A stretch of 64,000 nt of DNA from Axinella damicornis (GCA_963931865.1 OZ007507.1:3564077-3628076), one strand, 5' to 3'; positions 23,279-34,321 are shown, counted from the first letter of the stretch. A program made the numbers and translations. The notes: generated from the sequence alone by a model not told the origin.

Positions 23279-24363
23279 GTGAGTCTAGACATTCATGTCC
23301 TAGTTCTTAAGAGTTGTGTACCGAGAATTCAGTGACAGTGATGAGCATAGCTCAAGTGATAGCATATTCCCGGGTGTAGATGCAACTATAACGAATTGGC
23401 TGTTTACGTACAATCTGTGTGAATCCTCTATATGTCTGTTCATAAGATGTCGTTTGTGTTCTTTTGTCGTACATTCAATGTCCTGCCTGTTTCCCCAATG
23501 TGGGGTGCAGCCGGATCAGTCAAACGGCCGTCTGTATTCAGTGGACTGGACTCGGGACTGCACTGTGGGACTGGACTCTCAGAAAGTTGTGTTCGTCATT
23601 TCTGAAAGCCAGAACTCAGGAAATTGTTGAACGGCACTATATAGCTTCCACCATAGATAATAGCTTACCGAGTATGCGAGGTTTAGCAACACAGCTGTTA
23701 CCACGTAGATATCCTGCCATGGTCCAACCATGCATAACCGGCTTGACTTCGTTCGTCCATGAGAATCTGAGAACGACTTTGAGGAACACACGGCAGTCAT
23801 TGCTAGCAGCAAACTCTTGTACACCAAGTGGTACAACCAGTTTGCGACTTCTTGGACTGTTTCTGTCCTGCTGCTAAGTTTGACTTGGCGCTTCCATTCC
23901 TGCTTACCCGGCTGGCCACTGCGACGATACTAGTGGATATGTGAATTCTTGTCCCCAGATAATTTCAGTCTAGGAACAAGCCGATTCAGGAGCCTCCTCT
24001 GGAATTGCATCTGGTCCTGAAATCAAGTCATGGTCGGCTGCCCCGAATTCAATTTATGTGATGTAAGTATTCTAGTTGTGTTTTGATGCTTGATGCTTCA
24101 AAATGATAAACGCAACGTCCAGTCCACCAAATACAGCCGGATCAGCCAAACCCAGTCTGCCCTCCACAGGAAGGGTGGGAATGGGAGGTGGGTGGGTGGG
24201 TGTTACCCTCTGGGTAATAGCAGACCAGGGATTGTGCACATCTGTCATGCCTTAAGTTTCCATGGGTGATCAGGGACTGTTGAACACATAGTAGACCTGC
24301 AACCTGAAGTGTAGTGAGGGTGGAGCCTTTCTCAATAGTCATTGTATTGTGAAGTGTTACATA

Positions 24364-25777
24364 TCAGAGAACGCGGTAGCGTTCTCTATTTAGGGATGGC
24401 CAAGGAAATTTCGATTTTACCATATTGATGCACCAGCAGGATAACGGCCAACGAAGATACAACCCCTCAAACCAAGCATGCAGATAGAATGATACTGCCT
24501 AGCAGTTCACAAAAACACTTACAAACGTACCCTAGAGCACGCGGGAGTCGATGAACAAGTCGCGGAGAAAAGTCCGATTTCGTCATCTTCTTCTTCTTCT
24601 TCTTCTTCTTTCTTTCTTTCTTTCTTTCTTTCTCATACAAGACTTTGCGTAATGATAGCTTACCAACTAAACCATTTCTTGAGCTAATTTACGCACAGGA
24701 CAACACCGCTATCGCCGTAGCACTCGCCATGACCACTTTTGTCTGCAAACTGGCAAGACCAGCAGTTATAGCTAGCTACGATCCGATGGCATTCTAGCAC
24801 GACGCCATTTTGAGGCAATGAGGTCACGCGTTCACCAATTGCGCATGCGCAATCCAAATGCAAGCGCATTTTGTGTTCTTTTTGCTTGTGATGGCTGCGT
24901 TTGGTACACTAACAGAATCCTTGTGAATCCATCGTCTGGTGGTTCCTACCGCTATGAGGAATTTCTACCAACCTGTTCTTGTCAAGATCTATCGTGACTC
25001 TGCCATCATGGAGGCGTGGCTTTGTTTTCATGACGTAGCTACAGTGCAGAACGTCTGACCAACACTGTGGGGCTAGAGTTTTGAACGTACTTGGAGCCAT
25101 TGCAAGCACATGACCTACATGACTGCCATCGAGCTCTCTGATCTGATGAAGGGTGAGCCCCACCCCCATGTCCGCCCCACAAAGACAACACTAAACATTC
25201 ATGACAACAAAATACATGGAATAATATAAACAGAATGAAGCATCAAAGCCTGCTCAGTGCCCAGTGGAAGGTCCACGTCCATCAAGAGAGACTGTTGCAG
25301 CTTTGCTTTGTTGACATGGCCTGTAGTCTCAGACTCGAGCCTAGGAACGAAGCTAACATGGCAACACAACATCTTAAAATCTGACATCAGGGCATACATC
25401 CAGTAGCTACCCCCGTACCCTTACGGTGACATTGCACGTAACATGACTAAGAAGTTACGCATTTCATGCGCTTGAAAAAGTGCACAAACTAGAGGCAAAA
25501 AAATTCTCTGAAATATTAAAAAGGATTTAGTGATGGCCTGTCACATTCGGAATTATTCCACCTCTCGAAAAAAAGCTAAGAAACAAAGAGAAATGCCATT
25601 AACCAGGCTCAGTCCCATCCCGTCCCTAAATTCTACATTTTATAATGGGATGGGACTGAGCCTGGTTAATGGCATTTCTCCTTGTTTCTTAGCTTTTTCG
25701 AGAGGTGGAATAATTCCGAATGTGACAGGCCATCACTAAATCCTTTTTAATTTTTCAGAGAAAATTTTTGCCTCTAG
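24364..25777 (+). mobile_element. Helitron/HUH-like non-autonomous element with exact empty site
   Basis: The left end is TCA, followed by a perfect hairpin GAGAACGC-GGTA-GCGTTCTC and TATTTAGGGAT. The right end is a long palindrome (25487-25777) whose last bases are CTAG. Host bases join as GTTACATA / TGTACATATTGGG, exactly the uninterrupted intron consensus (for example near 37745). The element therefore lies between A and T with no target duplication, as for Helitrons (5' TC, 3' CTRR). There is no Rep/helicase frame, so it is non-autonomous. A TTC/TTTC simple repeat lies at 24588-24633. Confidence 0.6.
25487..25777. repeat. Terminal palindrome of the Helitron-like element
   Basis: Inverted arms of about 130 bp (CTAGAGGCAAAAA, GGATTTAGTGATGGCC, GCCATTAACCAGGCTCAG on the left, complemented on the right) meet at about 25633. 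The outermost pair lies at the insertion point. A related palindrome lies at about 41198-41420, and a relic is at about 31187-31345. Confidence 0.75.
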
Positions 25778-26055
25778 TGTACATATTGGGTTGCATACAC
25801 TGGTCAGTAAAATACTCAGTTACAATGTAGGGTGTTCATATGGCTGGCCTGTGTATATCGATGACATCATCACTTATGGAGAGCTCGACCAACATACTGC
25901 ACTGGAATATACAGTGGTGTGGGAATTGGATCTCAGAATTAGTCATCCACTTCCGTAACCTACATTTCATTCGATACCATACTACTGAGATACGGTATCA
26001 GATGCTGTTTGCCATGCAGTTTGTCAGTTTTTAAACTGCATTATTCATTCCTCAG

Positions 26056-26139
26056 TATCTCGGGAAACTACATCAAAGGTAAAGGAGCCTCTGCACTCGC
26101 TGGAGCTCTGCAAGTGAACCAGAGCCTTCGGACACTAAA
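26056..26139 (+). CDS. LRR exon 4
   Basis: 84 nt, phase 2. It encodes ISGNYIKGKG, then ASALAGALQVNQSLRTL, close to LRR exons 2 and 3 (D to G in the variable half). Donor AA|GTGAGT. Confidence 0.85.
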
Positions 26140-27347
26140 GTGAGTCCAGACATTCATGTCCTAGTTCTTAAGAGTTGTGTACTGAGAATTCAGTGACAGT
26201 CATGAGCATAACTCAAGTGGTAGCGTATTGCTGGGTGTACAAATGCAACTACTGTAGTCTCTCGAAAATACGCCCATGGGCGGTGGCTGCTCAATGGGTG
26301 TATTTTCGAGGACCTCGCTCTCGAAAATACGCCCGCCCATTTCGAAAGTAGGCCCACCAAAGTACTGCAATAGCCAGCCTTCATTTCTTAGTCCAACCTC
26401 TTTGACAGTACTTCTTCCGGAGCTATTCAAGTGCTTTCCTGTTTGAGTTAATATGGTGGGCGTACTTTCGAGTAATAAACTAGTGCATATGTGGTTAACC
26501 ACGCAGAGATGCCTCGCTTGAGCAATGGCGACCAGCCTGAGAAGTAGAGTAAGCAACTGATTATCGGACGACATTTATCATCGGACGTGCTAGCGCCGAA
26601 CGAGTATATTACCGGAAGTGGGCAGGACCTTCAGTCGATACTACAGACCCATCGCACTTTGAGTTGAAAGTGTGGTGGTTCTCTGTTGCTTGGTTCTGGA
26701 ACTACAGCCAGCCAAAGCTAGAAGGAACTTTCTGAGATTTTTACATTTTCAGGAAGCCTGATGATCCCTCTGCCGCAGGCTCACTTTTTGTCACCGTGGC
26801 TGATTCGAGTACTAGAGAATATCACCGAATGTTGACCAGGGTCTCCGTGTCTAATATCGGACTGTGAAATTTCGTTGTAGTTTGGCGATGACACTCTCAG
26901 ATACACTCTAGTGCTGCAGTACGGATATCATTGGAATGTGCAGGTCCTCAGCAACATAATGGTATAAGTCCCGTGTTTATACGTTGCACCGTTCCTGAGA
27001 TATAGTCGTTTACCCCAGAACTCTCCCGAAATACTGTAGCGTTTCCGCTCGTTCTCTGCGCACTTAGCTTGCACTGCGACAAACATATATTATAGCAGCT
27101 GGACGGCAACTTATTGAACGACACCAGAGACTATACATACATCGGTTTTTCTAGGTGCTACTGTACAGTGGGCTCCAGACTGTCTGGAGCTGCTGCTAAT
27201 AATGGCTGTATATAAACAATTAGTGATATAATGCAGGCATTCAGAGGCAACATAATTATTGCTAACTCGTTACACTCTCCCCTCCTTAGATTCTAACTGG
27301 GGGTCTAATTATACAAGAAATGATGATAATATTGGATCAGTTTGAAG

Positions 27348-28327
27348 TCATTCCATAACGTTCAGGAGGCTTTCTTGAGCGAGTGCTTCTTCTTTGTAAT
27401 GGCTAGCACCACCGGCGATGACCATGGGCTGGCTGCAGGTTCGATCACTCCTTGGGTGTGCATCTTGAATCGCCATCTCCGCTTCCTCCCTCTTGGACAA
27501 GGGTAGCCTCCTTGGTGGCTGACGGTGGCTGACGGATGGGAGGAGTTTGTCCTCGATCATAGATGCAGGTGCATCAGGGTAGACCAGTCTGGCAAGTCTT
27601 TCCACGTCTTCTGCTAATTCAGGGAGTCCTTCGTCCCGCTGACGCACCCTGGCCTTCAGCTTCGTTCTGTTCAGTTCCGTCTGATGCATGCTGCCGAACC
27701 GACCCTCAAGCGCAGCTGTCAGCAAGCACCTCGATCATAGATGCAGGTGCATCAGGGTAGACCAGTCTGGCAAGTCTTTCCACGTCTTCTGCTAATTCAG
27801 GGAGTCCTTCGTCCCGCTGACGCACCCTGGCCTTCAGCTTCGTTCTGTTCAGTTCCGTCTGATGCATGCTGCCGAACCGACCCTCAAGCGCAGCTGTCAG
27901 CAAGCACCTCGATCATAGATGCAGGTGCATCAGGGTAGACCAGTCTGGCAAGTCTTTCCACGTCTTCTGCTAATTCAGGGAGTCCTTCGTCCCGCTGACG
28001 CACCCTGGCCTTCAGCTTCGTTCTGTTCAGTTCCGTCTGATGCATGCTGCCGAACCGACCCTCAAGCGCAGCTGTCAGCGCACGGTAATCACAGCGCTGT
28101 TCGGGTGGGAGATTCGTCAACACGGTTGCAGCAGGACCTCTCAAACTGACGGTCAGGTAAGTTGCCTTCTCGGTGTTGCTCCAACGGTTTACCCCTGCCA
28201 ACAGCTCAAACTGCGTGTGATACGCATCCCAAGCGTTCTTACCATCATACGGTGCTGCCCGTTGTACATGCCCGTACGCAGCTCTTCCTTCCTCTGGTTC
28301 ACTTCCAGGGACGAATGGCCTTGCCAT
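27348..28327 (-). pseudogene. Retrotransposon Gag fragment, disrupted
   Basis: From ATG at 28327 leftwards the frame encodes a Gag-like capsid segment (WDAYHTQFELLAGVNRW, YLTVSLRGPAATVL, ALTAALEGRFGSMHQTELN, ELAEDVERLARLVYPDAP). This resembles Ty3/Gypsy-type Gag. A 178-bp internal triplication (27551-28084) shifts the frame, because 178 is not a multiple of three, so no full Gag can be made. Zinc knuckle, protease and polymerase regions are absent. Confidence 0.7.
27551..28084. repeat. Three tandem copies of a 178-bp unit inside gag
   Basis: Units begin at 27551, 27729 and 27907 (CCTCGATCATAGATGCAGG) and look essentially identical. This means recent expansion or an assembly/replication slip. 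Confidence 0.85.
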
Positions 28328-28729
28328 TGGACTTAACGTGTAGTATCGACTGAAGGTCCCGCCCACTTCTGGTAATATACTCGTTCGGCGCTAGAGCGTC
28401 CGATTTTACATGTCGTCCGATAATCAGTTGCTTACTCTACACCTTGACAACGTAAATGGCTGTGCTGCTGTCTTTCTTCGAGAAACACAAGGGCCCTTCA
28501 CCTTCTCCGGCTCTACCGACCTGCTGTACAAATATTAGAATAATAATACGTGTACAAATTGAGTGAGTACGTAAATTACCTTTTTTTCTCTGAAATGGGG
28601 GGTGTACGAATTGGTAGGGTACGAACCATTAGAAATTATACGGCATCTCTGTCTTTCTCAGCCATCGATATCATTAAGAATGCCTTCTCAATATTCTCAA
28701 ACCTCAGTAGGATGTCGAGAAATCTCTGT

Positions 28730-28757
28730 GGGGGGGGGGGGGGGGGGGGGGGGGGGG
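28730..28757 (+). repeat. 28-base G homopolymer
   Basis: An uninterrupted G run lies at the inner edge of a truncated terminal palindrome. In the intact relative (near 33986) the matching place reads TAGGGGTGG. It can form G-quadruplexes, and its length is likely unstable or mis-assembled. Confidence 0.8.
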
Positions 28758-28758
28758 T

Positions 28759-28865
28759 TGTATACTTCACTGTTATGTTCGATCATCCCTCTTGTTTCCT
28801 TACTTTTTGCCGTTCTGGTATCCCTACATCCTGATACATTTTTGATGTTTTTTATTACTTGTATA
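28759..28865 (+). repeat. Solo right arm of the 33.8-kb terminal palindrome
   Basis: It matches 33999-34105 (TTGTATACTTCACTGTTATG, TTGCCGTTCTGGTATCCC, TTTTATTACTTG). It ends at the same base, ACTTG before TATA, so the end is a true boundary of the element family. Confidence 0.65.
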
Positions 28866-28919
28866 TCATTATGGTTGGCCTGTGTGTATCAATGACATCT
28901 AGAGAGCTCAACCAACATA

Positions 28920-29824
28920 CCGTAGTCGCGCGTTATTAGGCACATGCGCCTATAACTCCACAGGAAGGAAATATGCGCCTATAAGCGAGATGCGCCTAAT
29001 AACACATATAACAAGTGAGTCTTTAAAAGACTTGATGTGTCTCGGCATGACTTGGTATCAGCTAGAATCATGCAGAGGACATGGCAGCTGTGTAACCCTT
29101 TATCCTGTTAGCTATGAGACTTTCAGCTTAAGTGAGCGTCAATATCCTTGGAGGTTCTGTATGAGCAATGGGTGGGTCAGGGTGAGGTGGGAATGTTCAC
29201 CCAAAGGGTGAAAGCAGTATGGTCGTGTCTGGGCTTGATGTTTAGTCTGCCAGGTGGGCCGTTTTAATTCATAGACAACACCTTGGCCAATTCTTTCAGC
29301 ACTTATCTAGCTAGCTAGAGCTGAGTGAGTTAGTAATGTATGCACTTGAGTGCAGCATACTGTGTAGCTATGGATGAGTGAGTATTCATTGTCCTGAATT
29401 AAGTACTAGCAGCAGTCTTGGTAAGAGGATTCATGAGCAGCCATGCAAACCCATAATCACTTGACGATCTACTTGCAGGCTATAAATACGTTTGACACCC
29501 TATTAAGAGGGTAGAGCAGCACTAGCGCGGGCGCATTGCGAAAAGCGACGTATGTACCACGTACGTATGTACGTACCACGTACGTACGTACCTACGCATC
29601 CAGCACTGTGTCTTGGCACTTCGGTGCCGAGACAAAAATAATGACATTCCTTGAATAGGAAGCGTGCTTCAATTCGAATATAGCTGTTTTGCACTCCGAA
29701 GGATTGAAAATGGCAGAGTTTCTGGAAGAAGACTGCAGCGCTTACCTGGGACGAGAGTTGAACCTGCGCCTAACAGCGAATGTGCGCCTATAAGTGATAT
29801 GCACCTAATAACGCGCGACTATGG
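28920..29824. mobile_element. Tc1/mariner-like MITE, copy 1
   Basis: The ends are CCGTAGTCGCGCGTTATTAGG-type on the left and its near-perfect inverse on the right (one mismatch, restored in copy 2). TA flanks both sides, and the intron consensus CAACATACTGCACTGG is recovered on removal. GCGCCTATAA motifs repeat near both ends. A palindromic GTACGTACGTACC cluster lies near 29557-29593. It has no transposase. Confidence 0.7.
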
Positions 29825-29984
29825 TACTGCACTGGAATATACAGTGGTGTGGGAATTGGATCTCAGAATTAGGTATCCACTTCCATAACCTACATTTCTT
29901 TAGATACTTACTACTGAGATACTGTATCAGATGCTGTTTGCCATGCAGTTTGTCAGTTTTTAAGCTACATTATTTATTCCTCAG

Positions 29985-30068
29985 CATCTCAGAAAACAAG
30001 ATCTCAGGTGAAGGAGCCTCTGCACTTGCTGGAGCTCTGCAAGTGAACCGGAGCCTTCAGACACTTGA
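29985..30068 (+). CDS. LRR exon 5
   Basis: 84 nt, phase 2. It encodes ISENKISGEG, then ASALAGALQVNRSLQTL. Its counterparts are 49738-49812 (three codons deleted, K to M) and 63621-63704 (seven or eight base changes, mostly in the variable half). Confidence 0.85.
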
Positions 30069-31464
30069 GTGAGTTCAGACATTCATATCCTAGTTCCTAA
30101 GAGTTGTGTACTGAGAATTCAGTGACAGTGATGAGCATAACTCAAGTGATAGCATAGTCCCGGGTGTAGATGCAACTATAATGAATTGTTTACGCACAAT
30201 CTGAGGGAAGACACCCCTTTGCCATTAGGCATTTGGCTCCTTGCAATTGATTGCTATAGCTCACTAAACGCAAAATGTAAAATGCCAATTTTTGTATCCT
30301 GCACCTGTTTCAAACTGTATCTTGGGAACTGAGCAACCAATCACTTTCAAATTTGCCCGGCAGTGTTATGTTCATAGGGTGCAGGGTCTTTGACGATTAC
30401 TACCTCGTGATATTCCATGGCTTGTAGGTGTGTACACGATATATGACTTAAGATACCTGTGGTGCACAAAGGTACAATGTGTATGTATTGTACCAGAGGA
30501 GGTTGGACACATTTTCAGCACAACATGACTGTGCACTGCGCTCAAATTGAAATAATTGCACGTTTTCCGTTCCTAACCTCAACCGCCTCCTTCCCACATC
30601 AACACGACCTGGGATCGATGGTAAGCAACAAGAATCTCGACATCCTGTCTTGTACTGTCCGTCCAAGGGATGGATGTCAGAGCATAATTCACAAGGCAGA
30701 TGACCGATACTATTCGTAGTTCGAAATACCGGGGACATATCGACACGAAACAGGTATTATAACGACCCCCATGTGTCTACCACCTGACCAGATCTCTCAG
30801 CCCCCCCCCCGTACTTTTTATTGGAACGGCCTGGGAACGAGGCTAACCTTACATCTCATGCACCAAAAGATGGTAGCAGAAATGAACATTATACTGTCTA
30901 AACTCAGTCAACTCAGTTGAATGGCTCATATTACACAGATCTCTGTTCAGCCGTTGAACTAAAGAGTCATCAAATTCTAATGGTCTGCTTCTGACCTGTG
31001 AACCACATGCAGCTACATACGTACATAGCACTACAGGTTTTGCGTGAGCAGAATGGGTGAGACAGGGGGAGGTAGGTGGGTGCACCCAAATGGTGCAAAC
31101 AGCATGGCCAAGTCTGGGGTTGGCTGTAGAAATGCCTTGGTTGGCACTGGGAGGGCTATTTCTGTCCTTTTTGGCAATAAATGGACTTAGAAACAAGCCG
31201 CAATTACCATCCTCAGTCCCGTCCCATTAATAGAATGTAGAATTTAGGGATGGGGTGGGTCTGATGATGGGTAATGGCATTTCCTTTTGTTTCTTTACTT
31301 TTTCAAGAGGTGCAGGAATCCTTTCTCATTTTCCAGAGATTTCTTTAAGTACCAAATTAGTCTCATTTCCAGGCCTACCCCATGTTTGTATTATTGTCAC
31401 AAGCTGTGTACAATTTTGATGTTGGACTTACTTAAACTGCATTTCTTCTTTTGACATTCTGCAG
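30069..31464 (+). other. Intron between LRR exons 5 and 6
   Basis: The first ~300 bp are shared with 49813-50110 and 63705-64000. A C run lies at about 30801-30809. A solitary CTGGGAACGAGGCTA end lies at 30830-30844. A relic of the Helitron-like terminal palindrome lies at about 31187-31345. Open frames on both strands here have no recognised domain and are repeated only because the block is duplicated. Confidence 0.55.
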
Positions 31465-31548
31465 CCTCAGTCACAACAACATTGCAGATGAAGGAGCGTA
31501 TGTGCTGGCTAGAGCATTGCAAGTGAACCAGAGCCTTCAGGAGCTACA
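31465..31548 (+). CDS. LRR exon 6
   Basis: 84 nt, phase 2, acceptor TTCTGCAG. It encodes LSHNNIADEG, then AYVLARALQVNQSLQEL, a good RI-type LRR. It is identical to 51210-51293. Confidence 0.85.
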
Positions 31549-31936
31549 GTGAGTCCTGGAGCAAGCCTGAGTGAGGTCCACTGGGAGATGAGTTACCATG
31601 CCCATCCATGGACCATCCACAGATGGCACCTTGCCTGCTCCCCTCTGTCAGAGTATCTGTAGATGCCACAGTTACTATGTCAGTCATCTTTGTAGGAAAG
31701 CATGGCTGTTTGTACCCCCAGCCTCACCCCACCAGATGAAACCCAGGCCGCTCTCTAGCTATTAGTATGTGTGTAGGTAGCAAATCACTCCTAGTTGCTA
31801 GTTCCCCATCTTATACCATCATTTCATCACAATCGTGGAAGTGGTATTGATTCACATTGGCTACATGCACGTGTGTACTGTGGTGTTCCTTGTGGTGCGG
31901 TGTTTGGAGAGATTCTTGTTCCCTGACTCTCTACAG

Positions 31937-32020
31937 CCTCTATCTGAAATTGATCTCAGACAATGGATGCCGTGTACTGACTGCAGCTGTGCGACTTGAC
32001 CAGAGACTGCAGAGGCTAGT
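31937..32020 (+). CDS. LRR exon 7, divergent from its duplicate
   Basis: 84 nt, phase 2. It encodes LYLKLISDNG, then CRVLTAAVRLDQRLQRL. The conserved LRR asparagine is replaced (LYLK instead of LxxN). Its counterpart at 51676 differs at 11 of 26 consecutive bases in the variable half and is the same elsewhere. The polypyrimidine tract also differs by a 2-bp CT unit. Confidence 0.8.
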
Positions 32021-32666
32021 GTGAGTCCAGCCATTAATAGTACCAGTGCAGTACTTGTACAGAATGTGATACCTAAGCTATTATGTGCTAGTTTTTGATG
32101 CACTTCCATGAGCCAAAGTTTTGACATTGTTTACAGTTGTACTGCATTTGCAAGTTGAACAGACATGTCTCACATTCCAGAACAATATAGAGTGCCATGA
32201 CAGGTCAGTTACATCCTGACACCGTCGCAGGCAATCAAATCCACGGTGCTGCATGCGGATATCAGGATGTAACTATTACTTGCTTATCGTGTATTATGTT
32301 GGCACTAAGGCTTTGCATATAATTATTGTGTGTGTGCTCAATGATTCGTGGATGAATCCCACCTGGAAACTGACTTAGTGCAACATGAATTGCATCATAA
32401 CCACTTCAGTGCATTAGCCCTTCAGGGCAATGCCCTGAAGTGGCCATCATCATAGACTCGGTAGAGTCTATATGTAGGGATACGACGTACACGCAATATA
32501 TGCTAATACAAAAAAATCTCTCCAAATCTCAGAAACGGTACACTTATAAGCCTTTATAACCACATACCGTTCATCTTCGAGTGTTTTCATGACCAACAAG
32601 ACTCCTCGCGTCGCGAAAGTACCACACCAGGCACTCGCAAAACGGGCAAATTGTTTTTCTTTCTTT

Positions 32667-33180
32667 CTTTCCGAGGGGCAACCGCACTCCTGGTAGCCGT
32701 TGCAACGCCGCGATTGCCTCGCCGTAGCGCAAGCTAAGTATTGCAATTCGTTCCAATTAACGCACATGCCACGTGGCGATCGCGAGCAATGGCGACCAAA
32801 AGGAAGACAAGACATTATTACAGTACTCACAACTTAGCCAGCACGGTGAGTTTCGGCATGTAAGCGTCAGTGAACGACAGCGATCACGGCCGTGTGGTCA
32901 GAATGTTCGTGTGCCTTTCCTAAGAACGGTACTGCCACCGGAAGTCGATGGAGCGCTCGAGCAATGGCGGCCAACGGCGAGACAAAAGCGCTCATATCTC
33001 CACCAGCAAGGTGAGTTTCAGCACCAAAATTGTACGGTGAGGACAGTGCGTGATAGCGATCACGATGGTGTAGTCAGAATCTTTGCAGGCCATTCGTAAG
33101 TAGTCAAACGTTAATTATTTATTTATTTATTTAGGTTAGATTATTTATTTATTTACGCGGCACAATTTTTCCTATACCAG
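32667..33180 (+). mobile_element. CTCCTGGTAG-family repeat, plus orientation
   Basis: It starts CGAGGGGCAACCGCACTCC and ends near TACCAGGAGTGTAAT. Two internal units each have CAATGGCGRCC, then a GTGAGTTT donor-like site (near 32847 and 33010). ATTT simple repeats lie at about 33113-33155. Confidence 0.65.
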
Positions 33181-33831
33181 GAGTGTAATTTCTTCTTCTT
33201 CTTCTTCAGACAACTTAGCTCAACGTTGCCTCAATCTGTCATGATGGTTTTCGCATGAAACAGCAGCATTTTCAACCGAGTAGTGCAACGACCCATCTCT
33301 TTTTCGCTACCTCCAAGTCTTCACCAGGCGGCTGCAGCTGCCCACTCAATAACTATGGCTTCGTTTGTCACGCCATTTTCACGTTTGTACGCATGCGCAT
33401 CTACTTAGCAACGAACGTAATTATTACTCAAGATTGCTGAATTAGAAACAGTGGGGAAGATGCGTTGACCGTTGTGTTGTCAAACAAACGAGGCTGAGGT
33501 TAGTCCCTGTACGCATGATTTAGCTATACTGCTACCTATACTGTATGCTGTGAGCAGGGTGAATGCCTATCTCAACACCATATGAATGTCCCTAGCTACT
33601 ATAAACTGCCTATGCCATGGTCTTCAGACAGGGAGAACGTAGTGGCTTTGTTACAGTTGACTTGAAATGCCCGGGCCTGATTCTTCAGCCAATGCTGGAA
33701 GTGTAATACCTGAGTAATATTGTCCATATACCAAGGCAAGGACACCTACTGCCCAGGTGCCTGTGAGGTCACTGACTTCTGTAGCAAACTTCAGCTCAAA
33801 CATGCGCCTGCTGCCCCAAAAAATGACATAA

Positions 33832-34105
33832 ACAAGTAATAAAAAACATTTGAAAATGTAGCAGGATGTAGGGATACCAGAACGGCAAAAAGTAAGGAAA
33901 CAAGAGGGATGATCGAACATAACAGTGAAGTATACAATCACCCCTACATATCTTTTTTCATTGTACATGTATATATGGAAGAAGATCTCTGTAGGGGTGG
34001 TTGTATACTTCACTGTTATGTTCGATCATCCCTCTTGTTTCCTTACTTTTTGCCGTTCTGGTATCCCTACATCCTGCTACATTTTAAAATGTTTTTTATT
34101 ACTTG
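33832..34105. repeat. Terminal palindrome (arms ~110-120 bp)
   Basis: The left arm begins CAAGTAATAAAAAAC and the right arm ends GTTTTTTATTACTTG. The arms match over GTAGGGATACCAGAACGGC and GGGATGATCGAACATAACAG. The centre lies near 33970. A solo right arm exists at 28759-28865. Confidence 0.75.
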
Positions 34106-34237
34106 TATACATGTAACTCTTAACTACTCAATGCTGATGCTTCACTGCCAGTTACATCAAGTGATAGCTGTAAGTTGTTTACTGATGGTTGTCATGGTGA
34201 AGATTACTTGAACTACCTCTTCTCTCACATTCTTTAG

Positions 34238-34321
34238 CTTTGAGCCGAGCAAGACCTCAGTCAAAGGAGCTACTTATCCGGCTAGTCCTTTGCAAGTGAA
34301 GCAGAGGCTTTATGAGTTAGA
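34238..34321 (+). CDS. LRR exon 8 (divergent)
   Basis: 84 nt, phase 2, acceptor ATTCTTTAG. It encodes FEPSKTSVKG, then ATYPASPLQVKQRLYEL. Leucine positions are poorly kept, so it may be relaxing, but it has no stop and its splice sites are intact. It is identical to 52321-52404. Confidence 0.7.

Larger units (their letters stand above)
22200..23360 (+). repeat. Local tandem duplication, 796-bp offset
   Basis: The segment around 22200-22620 is repeated at about 22996-23415, including an identical LRR exon and its flanking intron. The first copy also retains the middle intron block, so exon number was raised by unequal exchange within the intron units. Confidence 0.75.
23279..26055 (+). other. 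Intron between LRR exons 3 and 4
   Basis: It consists of an intron-unit copy, an unrecognised insertion at about 23530-24130, a second intron-unit middle block (24134-24360), the Helitron-like element (24364-25777) and the last part of the intron unit. The open frame at 23464-23877 has no domain I know and starts within the intron repeat. Confidence 0.6.
26540..28440. mobile_element. Ty3/Gypsy-like retrotransposon remnant with inverted ~100-bp flanks
   Basis: A leader-like sequence (GTAGAGTAAGCAACTGATTA, GAACGAGTATATTACCGG, GACCTTCAGTCGATACTACA) occurs at about 26545-26655 on plus and 28345-28440 on minus. The minus copy leads directly into the gag remnant. True LTRs would be direct repeats, so this is a rearranged piece, not an intact element. 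There is no polymerase region. The segment between is unrecognised. Confidence 0.45.
26140..29984 (+). other. Intron between LRR exons 4 and 5
   Basis: The intron unit is interrupted from about 26258 to 28870. Inside lie an inverted CTCGAAAATACGCCC / GGGCGTACTTTCGAG element (26265-26475), a retrotransposon gag remnant with inverted flanks (26540-28440), a minus-strand relic of the 61-kb repeat (28441-28610), a 28-base G run and half of a terminal palindrome (28759-28865). The TA-flanked MITE (28920-29824) follows. Confidence 0.6.
32450..34105 (+). mobile_element. Helitron/HUH-like composite insertion, empty in duplicate copy
   Basis: The left end is TCA followed by the hairpin TAGACTC-GGTA-GAGTCTA and TATGTAGGGAT. 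The right end is a long palindrome (33832-34105) ending ACTTG. The duplicate at about 52190 lacks the segment and reads CCATCATATACATG, so the insertion lies between A and T without target duplication. It carries a CTCCTGGTAG-family repeat (32667-33180) and unrecognised sequence. The end pattern parallels 24364-25777, with a different stem but the same loop. Confidence 0.6.
32021..34237 (+). other. Intron between LRR exons 7 and 8
   Basis: A 21-bp-scale palindrome (CCACTTCAGTGCATTAGCCC, inverted at once) lies at 32401-32443. The 1,656-bp insertion 32450-34105 follows. The remaining sequence is shared with copy 2. Confidence 0.6.

Noticed and set aside
31861..32127. Minus-strand frame across LRR exon 7
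   Set aside because: It is antisense to a correctly phased LRR exon and is not kept in copy 2.
33651..34013. Minus-strand frame with FELKFATEVSDLTGTWAVG, weakly reminiscent of a kinase-like segment
   Set aside because: It is too short, lacks catalytic motifs, and part of it is the arm of the 33832-34105 palindrome.
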